49,919 nucleotides of DNA from Caldilineaceae bacterium (GTDB lineage: Bacteria > Chloroflexota > Anaerolineae > Caldilineales > Caldilineaceae), in contig JAHBVH010000062.1 in the NCBI GenBank assembly GCA_019637645.1, forward strand, positions 1 through 49,919. Direction: 5' to 3'. Shown here in pieces: positions 15,801 through 23,903 of this stretch. Every line of letters starts with the position of its first letter. The first letter of the stretch is position 1. Both the position numbers and the translations under genes were made by a program. The notes beneath the pieces are model-generated. The model saw only the letters and a list, made by a program, of their open reading frames with translations. It did not search any database and was not told where the DNA came from.

Positions 15801-16940
15801 ATGAAATTTGCCTTAGTGGGGCCAGTGCATCCCTACCGCGGTGGGATTGCCCATTATACAACCTTGCTCAGCAAGGCCCTACGCGAGCAGCAGCAAGAGC
15901 TGTTGTTGATCTCCTTCCGCCGTCAGTATCCGTCGTGGCTCTTCCCCGGGCGCACCGATCGTGATCCAAGCCGCGTGTCCTTGTCTGCCGAAGCGGCTCA
16001 TTATTGGATCGATTCGCTCAACCCTTTGACTTGGCTGACTACCTTCGGGCGCATCTGGCGCTACCGTCCACAGGTGCTCATTTTGCAGTGGTGGACTGCC
16101 TTTTGGGTGCCAGTCTGGCTCACGCTATTGCTGCTTAATCGTCTTTTGCTCGGGTGTACGGTGGTCTGGATCTGTCATAATGTCACGCCGCATGAAGCCA
16201 CGCGGCTGGAGCGCTGGTTGGCCCGGGTGGTGTTGCGCTGGGGAGCTTTGCGCATAGTCCATTCCACCGCCGAACAAGCGAAGTTACAGCAGTTATTGCC
16301 TGGCGTAGAGAGCGCTGTCGTCGCCATGCCGACCTTTCCGTTGTTTACGGATAGAATCCCCCAAGCGCAAGCCAGAGCCGCACTCGAACTGCCAACTGAC
16401 CAGACGATTCTCCTCTTTTTTGGGTTAGTGCGTCCGTATAAGGGATTGCGCTTTTTGGTAGAGGCACTGCCCCTGCTTCGGCAAGCAGAACCGCAGTTGA
16501 CATTGGTGATTGCTGGTGAATTTTGGCAAGACCAAAAAGCCGAGATCCGGGCGCTGATTGAGCAGTTGCACCTAACGCCGTGGGTGCGAATTGATGATCG
16601 GTATATCCCCGATGAAGAAGTATCGCGCTACTTTTCGGCAGCCGATCTATTGGTTGCGCCCTATCAACGCGTGACGGGCAGCGCGGTTGTCCAAGCGGCT
16701 CTCGCTTTTGGAATGCCCATTATCACCACCTCCGTTGTCCACGCCACCTTACCCGCGGCCCAAGCCGCGCAGCTTGTTGATTGGGTTGCCCCTGGCGATG
16801 CTCAGGCATTGGCCCAGGCCATCCTGGCCTACCTGTGCCGTCCCCCAGTTCCACCGCCGCCACCGGCAATGGATACCTCGTGGGCCGCCTTGGTGGCGCT
16901 TTTGCAACAACCGCCCACACCCCATGTAGCCAAGGCATAG
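15801..16940 (+). CDS. family 4 glycosyltransferase
   Basis: The 379-aa GT-B enzyme has the N-terminal glycine-rich acceptor loop VGPVHPYRGGIAHYTTLL and the C-terminal donor half FFGLVRPYKGLRFLVEAL ... IPDEEVSRYFSAADLLVAPY. In place of a full E-x7-E it has RVTGSAVVQAALAFG, a variation found in one GT4 subgroup. It should add a sugar to a lipid-linked glycan on the cytoplasmic side. It sits between two GT2 genes with 12-nt and 5-nt gaps, so it is translationally linked within the polysaccharide locus. Confidence 0.87.
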   Translation: MKFALVGPVHPYRGGIAHYTTLLSKALREQQQELLLISFRRQYPSWLFPGRTDRDPSRVSLSAEAAHYWIDSLNPLTWLTTFGRIWRYRPQVLILQWWTAFWVPVWLTLLLLNRLLLGCTVVWICHNVTPHEATRLERWLARVVLRWGALRIVHSTAEQAKLQQLLPGVESAVVAMPTFPLFTDRIPQAQARAALELPTDQTILLFFGLVRPYKGLRFLVEALPLLRQAEPQLTLVIAGEFWQDQKAEIRALIEQLHLTPWVRIDDRYIPDEEVSRYFSAADLLVAPYQRVTGSAVVQAALAFGMPIITTSVVHATLPAAQAAQLVDWVAPGDAQALAQAILAYLCRPPVPPPPPAMDTSWAALVALLQQPPTPHVAKA

Positions 16941-16945
16941 GCGGT

Positions 16946-17869
16946 ATGGCGACGATCTCAGTCATTATCCCAACCCTAGAAGAGCCGCTGATTGGGGAAG
17001 TCATTGCGGCAGCCAGCGCTTCCCTACAGCGTTTGGCGCTTCCGCACCACGATTGGGAGATCCTTGTGGTGGGGCGCAACCAAGCGCTGGTGGCGTTGGA
17101 ACAGACGGGGCAATGGCCCGCGCATCTCCGCTTTATCGACACCGGGCAGCCTGTTCCGCCGGGCAAAGCGCGCAATCTGGGCATGGCTGCTGCACGCGGC
17201 GATTGGTTCTTTCTTTTAGACGCCGATTGTGTGGTCACGTCCGCGTGGGCCTATCATTTGAGCCAACGGCTCCAGGCTGGCGAACAAGTGGTCGGTGGTG
17301 GCATCTGTTCCCCTCGTATGGAATTTTGGCCGCTAGCCTATAATCTCTCCTTTTTCCACGAATTTTTGGCGACGCAACCCTTTGTCTATAAGCGTTACCT
17401 GCCCACTCTGAATCTGGCGCTTTGTCGCACCGTTTTCGAACGCGTGGGGGGGCTCGATGAAGCGCTGCCGCGTGCGGAAGATCTCCAGTGGACCATCCGC
17501 ATGGCGCTTCAGGGCTATCGGCTCTGCTTTGAACCACAGGCCGCGGTTGCCCATTATCCACGCTGTTCATCCCTTGCCATGTTTTGGCGAACTTGGCGGA
17601 CTAGTGGATACTATAGTAGGGTAAATCGTTTGGCCTTTGCCGATTATTATGGCACCCCTGGTCTATTGGCCTATCCTGGTTGGTTGGCGCTACTGGCACC
17701 ACTGATCGCTGGTTGGGTAACGATCAATGTCTGGTGGCGAACCGCAGAAGTGAGACGGCATCCGCTGCTCTTGCCAGTGCTTTATTTGGCGAGAGTGGCA
17801 TGGTGCTTGGGCGCGGGGCGTCCGCCAGCAGCCGCGCCCAATGCTATGCAAAAAGTAGATAATGGATGA
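16946..17869 (+). CDS. family 2 glycosyltransferase
   Basis: The 307-aa protein begins ATISVIIPTLEE and carries the GT-A metal site as FFLLDADCVV (Asp92-x-Asp94). The later GGLDEALPRAEDLQWTIRM segment contains the ED catalytic-base motif. A C-terminal hydrophobic stretch (about 225-250) suggests membrane contact. I chose the ATG at 16946, 5 nt after the GT4 stop, because longer in-frame sequence upstream overlaps that gene and lacks family character. Its TGA overlaps the ATG of the next GT2 gene (ATGA). Donor and acceptor are unknown. Confidence 0.87.
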   Translation: MATISVIIPTLEEPLIGEVIAAASASLQRLALPHHDWEILVVGRNQALVALEQTGQWPAHLRFIDTGQPVPPGKARNLGMAAARGDWFFLLDADCVVTSAWAYHLSQRLQAGEQVVGGGICSPRMEFWPLAYNLSFFHEFLATQPFVYKRYLPTLNLALCRTVFERVGGLDEALPRAEDLQWTIRMALQGYRLCFEPQAAVAHYPRCSSLAMFWRTWRTSGYYSRVNRLAFADYYGTPGLLAYPGWLALLAPLIAGWVTINVWWRTAEVRRHPLLLPVLYLARVAWCLGAGRPPAAAPNAMQKVDNG

Positions 17870-18836
17870 ACACCCACTTGATGCAATCCTTTGACGAACA
17901 ATCCCTGGCAACCCAGGCCATGACGGCAGCGCCATTGGTTTATATTGTCATGCCGGTCTATAACCAGTGGGACAATACGGCAGAAGCGTTGGCCTCATTG
18001 CTGCGCATGAGCTATCGCAATTTCCAAATTTTGGTTGTGGACAATGCATCGCAAGACCAAACCGCCCAGCAATTAGCCCAAGCTTTTCCGACGGTGCAAC
18101 ATTTAGCCTTGCCCACCAACCTGGGCTTTGCCGGGGCTGTCAATCTGGGGATCGACGTTGCCCTGGCCCAAGGTGCTGAGTTCGTTTTGATGATCAACAA
18201 CGATGTTTGGGTTGATCCAGCGATGTTGACCGAGCTGGTCGCTGCTATGGATATGGCGGCGGTCGGTGCGGTGGGGCCAGCGATCTATTATGCACAAGAG
18301 CCAACGCTGGTGTGGTCGGCTGGCTATCGCCGCCATCCGCTCCTCTTGGAGTTACGCGGGGGCTACCGTGGGCAGCCAACGCCAGCACAATGGCAGGAAC
18401 CTTTCCCCGTCGATTATCTGCTGGGAACAGCAATCCTCCTGCGGCGTTCGCTGATTGAAGCGGTGGGGAAGCTCGATCCACGTTTTTTTTTTACTACGAA
18501 GATCTGGACTACTGTATTCGCATCCAACAGGCTGGCTTTCACCTATCCACCGCACCGCTGGCGAAGATGTGGCACAAAATTTCGCGCACGGCTGGCGAAC
18601 AATCGGCGTTTCAGATCTACCATTTGGCCTACAATAGCACAATTTTTTATCGCCTTCACACCAGGGGCTGGCGCAAGGGGCTCTGTTTGTTGTGGCGTTT
18701 AGGCGTTTCGGCCAAAAAGAGCCTCCTAATGCTCTATCGCGGGCAGTGGTCGCCCTTGGCTGCCTATTGGCGTGGTTTGTATCAGGGCGGGCGTGCCAAC
18801 CTAACGGCCCCACCGGCCTCACACGGTGAGTTGTAG
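17866..18836 (+). CDS. family 2 glycosyltransferase interrupted by a frameshift at a T10 tract
   Basis: Residues up to about 206 read as a WsaF/rhamnosyl-type GT2: YIVMPVYNQWDNTAEALASL, VVDNASQDQT, NLGFAGAVNLGI and the metal motif NND (111-113). At 18483-18492 a run of ten T follows CG. Continuing the frame gives family-unlike sequence ending at 18702. Shifting one base after the run restores the family motif YYEDLDYC and a good C-terminal domain ending at the TAG at 18836 (21 nt before the next gene). Eleven T would keep RFFFYYEDLD in frame. This is a real indel, transcriptional slippage/phase variation, or a homopolymer sequencing error; the last is common. It starts inside the previous gene's stop (ATGA). 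Confidence 0.8.
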
Positions 18837-18856
18837 AAGCGAGATCATAAGAAGCC

Positions 18857-20491
18857 ATGAGTAATGAGAACACCACGGAGAAAGTGGTTGTCATTGGCTG
18901 GGATGCCGCCACGTTTGATGTGCTGCAGCCTTTGCTAGAAGCCGGTACCCTGCCCAATTTACAAAAGTTGATGGCGCGTGGCACGGCGGGAAAACTCCTT
19001 TCGACCCTACAGCCCTTGACGCCACCGGCCTGGACAACCTTCATGACCGGGGTGAACCCAGGGAAGCACGGCATCTTTGACTTTATTGGTCTGAACAGTC
19101 AAGGTCATTTCCAGGTCTTGACCGGGGCCGATGTGCGAGCCGAGACCTTGTGGATGCGCCTGAGCAAAGTGGGGAAGCGGGTTCTGGTTGCCAATGTGCC
19201 GATGACCTATCCGCCCGAAGCGGTCAACGGGACCTTGATCGCGGGTATGGATGCGCCGCGGCATGATCTGGCCTATACCCATCCGGCAAAATTGAGTGAA
19301 GAAATTGCCCAGCGCTTTGGCGAATATCGGGTAGATGTAAAAGCTGGCGCGCCAGCCGGTATGGATAGCGCGAGCTTTACCCAACAGTATGTCGAGGCGC
19401 TCTGTGCGCAAACGGAGCAGCAGGGGGCCGTGGCCGACTATTTGTTCGCGCGTGAAGTGCCCGATTTTTCTATGGTGGTCTTCACGGCACCGGATCGTGT
19501 TCAACATGCGCTTGGGCATCTGCTGGCCCAAGGCGTGACGCCCACCGACGGCATTGGCTTGGTCTATCGGGCCTGTGATGAGGCGTTGGGGCGGTTGCTG
19601 CGTCACTTTGATGAGCACTGTTCGATTCTACTGGTCTCGGATCATGGGGCGTGTACCTATGAGCGAGTCTTTGAATTGGGTACTTGGCTAGCATCCCAGG
19701 GCTGGCTGACGTTAGCGCCCCCGGCGCGGTTAGAACGCTGGCATGAACTGTGGGGGCGCGTACAGCGCCAGTTTGCCCGTTGGCTGCATCTGCCGATTCG
19801 GCAACGACCGGGCCTCCAGCAATTTCTGCAACAAATTGTCTGGGAAAAGAGCCGCGCCTTTTCCATGGGGGCCTTTGGCAATATTTATATTGCCACCGCC
19901 GAACGCTTTGCCCAGGGGATTGTTAAATCCCAAGCCGAATATGAGGCCATTTGTGAGCAGATTACGACGCAATTGCTGGCGGCCAAAGATCCAGAAACCG
20001 GCGCGCCAATCGTCAAAGCGGTTCATCGTGCGGACGCGGTCTATACGGGGCCCTATCGCGCCTTGGCCCCCGATCTCCTGGTGGAAACCCATACGAACTA
20101 TTTTGTGCGCAATCAGTTGGATCATAACGAAGCGCGGCTCACCTATCCCGCTGGCAACTATGGGGAGCGGGCTTTGGCTCACACGGGGCGGCATCATCCC
20201 GAAGGCGTCTTGGTGGCGGCGGGGCCGGCCTTCCAGAAACAGGGCCAAGGGTTGTCGGCCCAGCTAGCCGACTTAGCACCTACGATTCTACATCTCATGG
20301 GGCAAGCGGTGCCTTCGACCATGGATGGGCAGGTCTTGCAGCGCTGGTTTACACCCGCTTATCAAGCCGCCCATCCGATTCAGTCAACGGGCGAGACGGA
20401 TGCTGCTCCAACGCAGCTGGGGGTGGCCTACTCCCAAGAAGAGCAACAGGTGGTTCAACAGCGGCTGCGCGATCTGGGTTATCTGGATTAA
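18857..20491 (+). CDS. alkaline-phosphatase-superfamily phosphodiesterase/phosphotransferase (copy 1)
   Basis: The 544-aa protein of the AlkP/NPP fold has two-metal chemistry on phosphate esters. Asp16 (IGWDAATFD) and the probable nucleophile Thr55 in LTPPAWTTFMTG are N-terminal. Later metal ligands appear as LVSDHGACTYE and the His in HTGRHHPEGV. There is no signal peptide or membrane helix, so it may be cytoplasmic. The C-terminus, EEQQVVQQRLRDLGYLD, is shared with the paralogue at 21974. It lies inside the polysaccharide gene run, 2 nt before the flippase gene. Related genes are often annotated as nucleotide pyrophosphatases, but the location suggests a step on a lipid- or glycan-linked phosphate. 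That is inference. Confidence 0.85.
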   Translation: MSNENTTEKVVVIGWDAATFDVLQPLLEAGTLPNLQKLMARGTAGKLLSTLQPLTPPAWTTFMTGVNPGKHGIFDFIGLNSQGHFQVLTGADVRAETLWMRLSKVGKRVLVANVPMTYPPEAVNGTLIAGMDAPRHDLAYTHPAKLSEEIAQRFGEYRVDVKAGAPAGMDSASFTQQYVEALCAQTEQQGAVADYLFAREVPDFSMVVFTAPDRVQHALGHLLAQGVTPTDGIGLVYRACDEALGRLLRHFDEHCSILLVSDHGACTYERVFELGTWLASQGWLTLAPPARLERWHELWGRVQRQFARWLHLPIRQRPGLQQFLQQIVWEKSRAFSMGAFGNIYIATAERFAQGIVKSQAEYEAICEQITTQLLAAKDPETGAPIVKAVHRADAVYTGPYRALAPDLLVETHTNYFVRNQLDHNEARLTYPAGNYGERALAHTGRHHPEGVLVAAGPAFQKQGQGLSAQLADLAPTILHLMGQAVPSTMDGQVLQRWFTPAYQAAHPIQSTGETDAAPTQLGVAYSQEEQQVVQQRLRDLGYLD

Positions 20492-20493
20492 CC

Positions 20494-21942
20494 ATGGAAG
20501 CAAGTATCACGCGCCGGTTAGTGCGTCACACAGTCGCGCTAACGTTGGCCCAGCTTTTGCGCATCGCCATGAGTACGCTCCTATCGTTGGTGGTTGCCTA
20601 TCGATTGGGGGTCACCGGCCTCGGTCAATATGCGCTACTCAATGCCTATGGGCCGGTCTTTCAGACGCTGGCGTTGTTGGGGATTCCACGGCTGTTGGTG
20701 CGGGAATTAGCACGTGGGCCAGGGCATGTGCGCTCCTTCTTCCAAGCGGCGTTTGTGGCCCAAAGTATGGGGAGTGTCGTTAGCGCGCTTGGTTTTATTG
20801 TGATCGTGCAGTTTCTTCACTATACTGACGAGATGACTTGGGGGTTAATCCTGCTGGCCTTTTCGTTATTGCCTTTTGGCCTCGCCGCGCTTGGCGAAAG
20901 TGTTTTACAGGCCGAAGAGCGCATGGATTTAATGGCAATTCAGCAGATCAGTGGGGTGAGTGTCCAAGTAGCTGGCAGTCTCTGGCTGCTCTATCAAGGC
21001 TATGGGGTTGTGGCGTTGGCGAGTATGATGTTGCTGGGCAATTGTGTCAATGCGGGGGTTAGCCTCTTCTTTCTCCGGCGGCACCAGCTTTGGCTTCCTT
21101 TTGGCTTTGATGTCGCCTTGATCGGGCAGGTGCTGCGCCAGACGCTTGATTTTTTCTTGATGTCACTCTCGGTGGTCATCTTTGCGAAGTTAGATATCAT
21201 GATGCTTTCGCTGTTGATGAATGAGCGGGCTGTTGGGATCTATAATGCCGCCTTTTTGGTGATTCAGGTGATTAACCAAGCCGCCATGAGTTTTACCAAT
21301 GCCATCTACCCCATCTTGGCGCGCCTCTTTCAGCGCGGACAAGCCGCCTTTGTCGCGTTTCTGACGAAGATCTTGCGTTTCGTCGCGATCGGGGCCGCTT
21401 TGATCATGTTGGTGTTGATCAGCCAGGCCCCGCTCATTATTCACCTGCTCTATCCCAAGGAAGACTATACCGAATCGGCCTGGGCCTTGGCGGCGCTTGC
21501 CCCCTTTGCCTATATTTTTCTGCTCAATGCCATTATGGGTCACGGTTTAATGGCCGCTAATTTGCAACGGCGGTCGGTTGTGATTGCCAGCGTTAGGTTG
21601 GTCGCCGCTTTGGTGCTCTACCCGCTCTTGATTCGCTGGCAGGGGGTGATCGGGGCGGCCCTGGCAACCGGGTTGGCCGCCCTGGTCGGCACGGTATTGA
21701 ATGCCTATTTCTTGGCAAAAGAACTGGCATTGCCGGCCCTTGGTGGGTTTCACTTAAAATTGATTGGCCTGACGCTGTTGTACTTGCTTTTGCTATGGCC
21801 GCTCCGTGCGCAACAGCCGTTCTTGTTCGCGGTGATCCTGCTGGTTGGTTATGGACCTTTGCTGCTGTTGACACGCCTCGTCCCTTATGCGGAAGTGAGC
21901 CAGTTTGGTCAATTATTACGTACTTTGCGCAGGCCAATGTAA
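20494..21942 (+). CDS. Wzx-like polysaccharide flippase (MOP superfamily)
   Basis: The 482-aa, highly hydrophobic protein has about 12-14 membrane helices and the MOP/polysaccharide-biosynthesis pattern: RLVRHTVALTLAQLLRIAMS at the N-terminus, GVTGLGQYALLNA, and AKLDIMMLSLLMNERAVG followed by YNAAFLV, typical of O-antigen flippases. It should move a polyprenyl-linked oligosaccharide across the inner membrane. It starts 2 nt after the first AlkP gene and is followed by the second AlkP gene 31 nt on. No Wzy polymerase is evident in the window, so polymerisation may be encoded elsewhere or the product may be a non-polymerised glycan. Confidence 0.88.
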   Translation: MEASITRRLVRHTVALTLAQLLRIAMSTLLSLVVAYRLGVTGLGQYALLNAYGPVFQTLALLGIPRLLVRELARGPGHVRSFFQAAFVAQSMGSVVSALGFIVIVQFLHYTDEMTWGLILLAFSLLPFGLAALGESVLQAEERMDLMAIQQISGVSVQVAGSLWLLYQGYGVVALASMMLLGNCVNAGVSLFFLRRHQLWLPFGFDVALIGQVLRQTLDFFLMSLSVVIFAKLDIMMLSLLMNERAVGIYNAAFLVIQVINQAAMSFTNAIYPILARLFQRGQAAFVAFLTKILRFVAIGAALIMLVLISQAPLIIHLLYPKEDYTESAWALAALAPFAYIFLLNAIMGHGLMAANLQRRSVVIASVRLVAALVLYPLLIRWQGVIGAALATGLAALVGTVLNAYFLAKELALPALGGFHLKLIGLTLLYLLLLWPLRAQQPFLFAVILLVGYGPLLLLTRLVPYAEVSQFGQLLRTLRRPM

Positions 21943-21973
21943 TGGTAAGGCTGCGTCATGTTGAGGATAGCTT

Positions 21974-23605
21974 ATGCGAGCATTGATTCTTGGCTTAGAT
22001 GGTGCGACCTTTCAGGTCTTGACACCGCTCTTGCAAGCCGGGCATTTGCCCAATCTCCAGAAATTGTTGGCGCAGGGCGTTTCTAGTACCTTATATTCGA
22101 CGATTCCACCCATTACGGCGTTAGCCTGGACCACCTTTATGACGGGGAAGAATCCTGGTAAACATGGTCTACTGGGCTGGCAAGCGCCGCTCAATGCCCA
22201 GTTTGAACGCCCTTTTACCAATGCCCGCCAAATTCAGGGGTCTAAGTTGTGGGACCTGCTAGCGGCCCAGGATCTGCGCGTCTGTGTGATGAATGTTCCG
22301 GTGACTTATCCGCCCGAACCCGTCAACGGCGTATTGGTTTCGGGGATGTTGACGCCAAGCCTGACGGTAAATTTCACCTATCCGGTTGAGCTGCAGCAGC
22401 GGTTGTTGCACCGCTTTCCCAGCTACCAGACGGATATCTCGGTGCACAATGTTCAGCGCCACACGGATAATACCGCAGCCGTGCGTCAATTTCTGGCACA
22501 TGCCCAAGCCGTGACCGAAGTGCGGGGCGCATCTTTTCGTTGGTTGATTGAGCAAGAGCAGCCTGATGTCGCCATGCTGGTCTTTGAACTGCCGGATCGG
22601 TTGCAGCATGTGCTTTGGAACTATATTGCCGCCTTGCCAGAGCCTGTTGATGGATCGCCCCATGCTCAGGCTGTGCGTGATCTGCTCTTGGCGGCTTACC
22701 GAAAAGTCGATGAAGAGATTGGCGCAATTCTCGCGCTGGAGACGGCGGCGCCCTATACCTTTGTCCTGTCGGACCATGGCTTTGGCCCGCTCAGCACTAA
22801 TCTCTATTTAAATGATTGGCTGCAACAGCAAGGGCTCTTGGCCTATAATCAAGGGCGCGTCAGTGGCTGGCAGATTTTGCGTCGGATTGGCAAACATTTC
22901 AAACGCTGGATCCCCGGCGCGCTCATTGCGCGCGGCCTGCAATCAGTCCCGCTTTGGAAGACGATCGATTGGCAAAAAACCCAAGCGTATGCTGGTTTGC
23001 CAACCGAATATGGGATTTTCCTGAATGTCGCGGGGCGTGAACCGCTGGGGCAAGTCCAGACTGCCGCGTATGAGCCTTTGCGCGAGCAACTTATTCAGCG
23101 CCTACAGGCGTTGCACGATCCGCTCAATGGCAAGCCGATTTTTAAGGCGGTCTACCGGCGCGAAGAAGTATACCAAGGGCCTTTTGTTGATCAAGCGCCC
23201 GATATTATCTTTGAGCTTCATTCTGGTTATCGGCTCTCTGAATTGACCTCGCCCGTTGCTGGCCGTTTTTGTGAGCCCAACCCACAAGCTTCCTTGGGCT
23301 GGCATGAAGCTGAAGGAGTCTTTGCCATGGCCGGGCCGGGGATGGCCGCGGACGTTGCCTTGGTCAGCGCCCATATTCAAGACGTGATGCCAACGATCCT
23401 CTATGCATTGGGGCTGCCGATTCCGTCGGATCTGGATGGCAAAGTGTTGGTCGATGGCTTTCTCCCCGATCGGTTAGCTGCTCAGCCGATCGCCATTCAA
23501 GAAGCCGAACTTGCGCTGCCACGGTCAGAAAAGGAGACGACCTATTCAAGCGCCGAGGTTGATCAGGTTGCCAAACGTCTGCGCGATTTAGGGTACCTAA
23601 GCTGA
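21974..23605 (+). CDS. alkaline-phosphatase-superfamily phosphodiesterase/phosphotransferase (copy 2)
   Basis: This is a 543-aa paralogue of the protein at 18857. Asp9 is in ILGLDGATF, the aligned nucleophile Thr48 in ITALAWTTFMTGKNPGKHG, then LSDHGFGPLSTNLYLNDWL and the His in LGWHEAEGVFAMAGPG. The C-terminal VAKRLRDLGYLS matches copy 1. Identity between the two looks moderate, so this is an old duplication and the substrates may differ. It lacks a signal peptide. It is the last gene of the polysaccharide run; the stop codon is followed by a poly-A stretch and then a branched inverted repeat. Confidence 0.85.
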   Translation: MRALILGLDGATFQVLTPLLQAGHLPNLQKLLAQGVSSTLYSTIPPITALAWTTFMTGKNPGKHGLLGWQAPLNAQFERPFTNARQIQGSKLWDLLAAQDLRVCVMNVPVTYPPEPVNGVLVSGMLTPSLTVNFTYPVELQQRLLHRFPSYQTDISVHNVQRHTDNTAAVRQFLAHAQAVTEVRGASFRWLIEQEQPDVAMLVFELPDRLQHVLWNYIAALPEPVDGSPHAQAVRDLLLAAYRKVDEEIGAILALETAAPYTFVLSDHGFGPLSTNLYLNDWLQQQGLLAYNQGRVSGWQILRRIGKHFKRWIPGALIARGLQSVPLWKTIDWQKTQAYAGLPTEYGIFLNVAGREPLGQVQTAAYEPLREQLIQRLQALHDPLNGKPIFKAVYRREEVYQGPFVDQAPDIIFELHSGYRLSELTSPVAGRFCEPNPQASLGWHEAEGVFAMAGPGMAADVALVSAHIQDVMPTILYALGLPIPSDLDGKVLVDGFLPDRLAAQPIAIQEAELALPRSEKETTYSSAEVDQVAKRLRDLGYLS

Positions 23606-23624
23606 AAAAAAACAAAGGCAGCAC

Positions 23625-23731
23625 GCCCCTAAAATGCCATAAGAAAACGAGATTTACCTGAAAATCGATACTCCGAACGGGGTATCCAGGGTGGTGATTC
23701 CAGTGTATTTGACTATTTTAGGGCTGTTTTT
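23625..23731 (+). terminator. multi-branched structure ending in a T-tract
   Basis: CCCTAAAAT (23627-23635) pairs perfectly with ATTTTAGGG (23715-23723). Inside are GATTT/AAATC (23651-23666) and GATACTCC-GAAC-GGGGTATC (23667-23686). CTGTTTTTACAG follows the outer stem. It may act as the terminator of the polysaccharide operon, but the branching is more complex than usual. A MITE-like remnant with 9-bp ends or a small RNA are alternatives. Confidence 0.45.
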
Positions 23732-23754
23732 ACAGAAATAGTACAAACTGGCTA

Positions 23755-23783
23755 TTGTTTTAAGAAGGAATGCTAGCTATACT
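23755..23783 (+). promoter_or_regulatory. promoter for the secreted repeat protein
   Basis: TTGTTT (23755-23760), a 17-bp spacer and TATACT (23778-23783). Transcription would start near 23790, giving a leader of about 110 nt that contains the 15-bp tandem repeat. Confidence 0.5.
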
Positions 23784-23829
23784 GAAGACGACGATTGCAA
23801 TAAAGCGTTTGCGTCTCTTTTTGACCAAT

Positions 23830-23874
23830 AGTTTTTAACAAGTTAGTTTTTAACAAGTTAGTTTTTAACAAGTG
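23830..23874 (+). repeat. tandem 15-bp repeat, three copies
   Basis: AGTTTTTAACAAGTT occurs at 23830-23844 and 23845-23859, and with a changed last base at 23860-23874, in the 5' leader of the secreted protein gene. The copies are nearly identical, so copy number could vary by slippage. Confidence 0.9.
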
Positions 23875-23903
23875 GTTTCCAAAAGCTAAGTAGGAGTCTA
23901 GCA

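Noticed and set aside
23625..23731. c-di-GMP or other known riboswitch before the secreted protein
   Set aside because: The conserved core sequences of known classes are missing.
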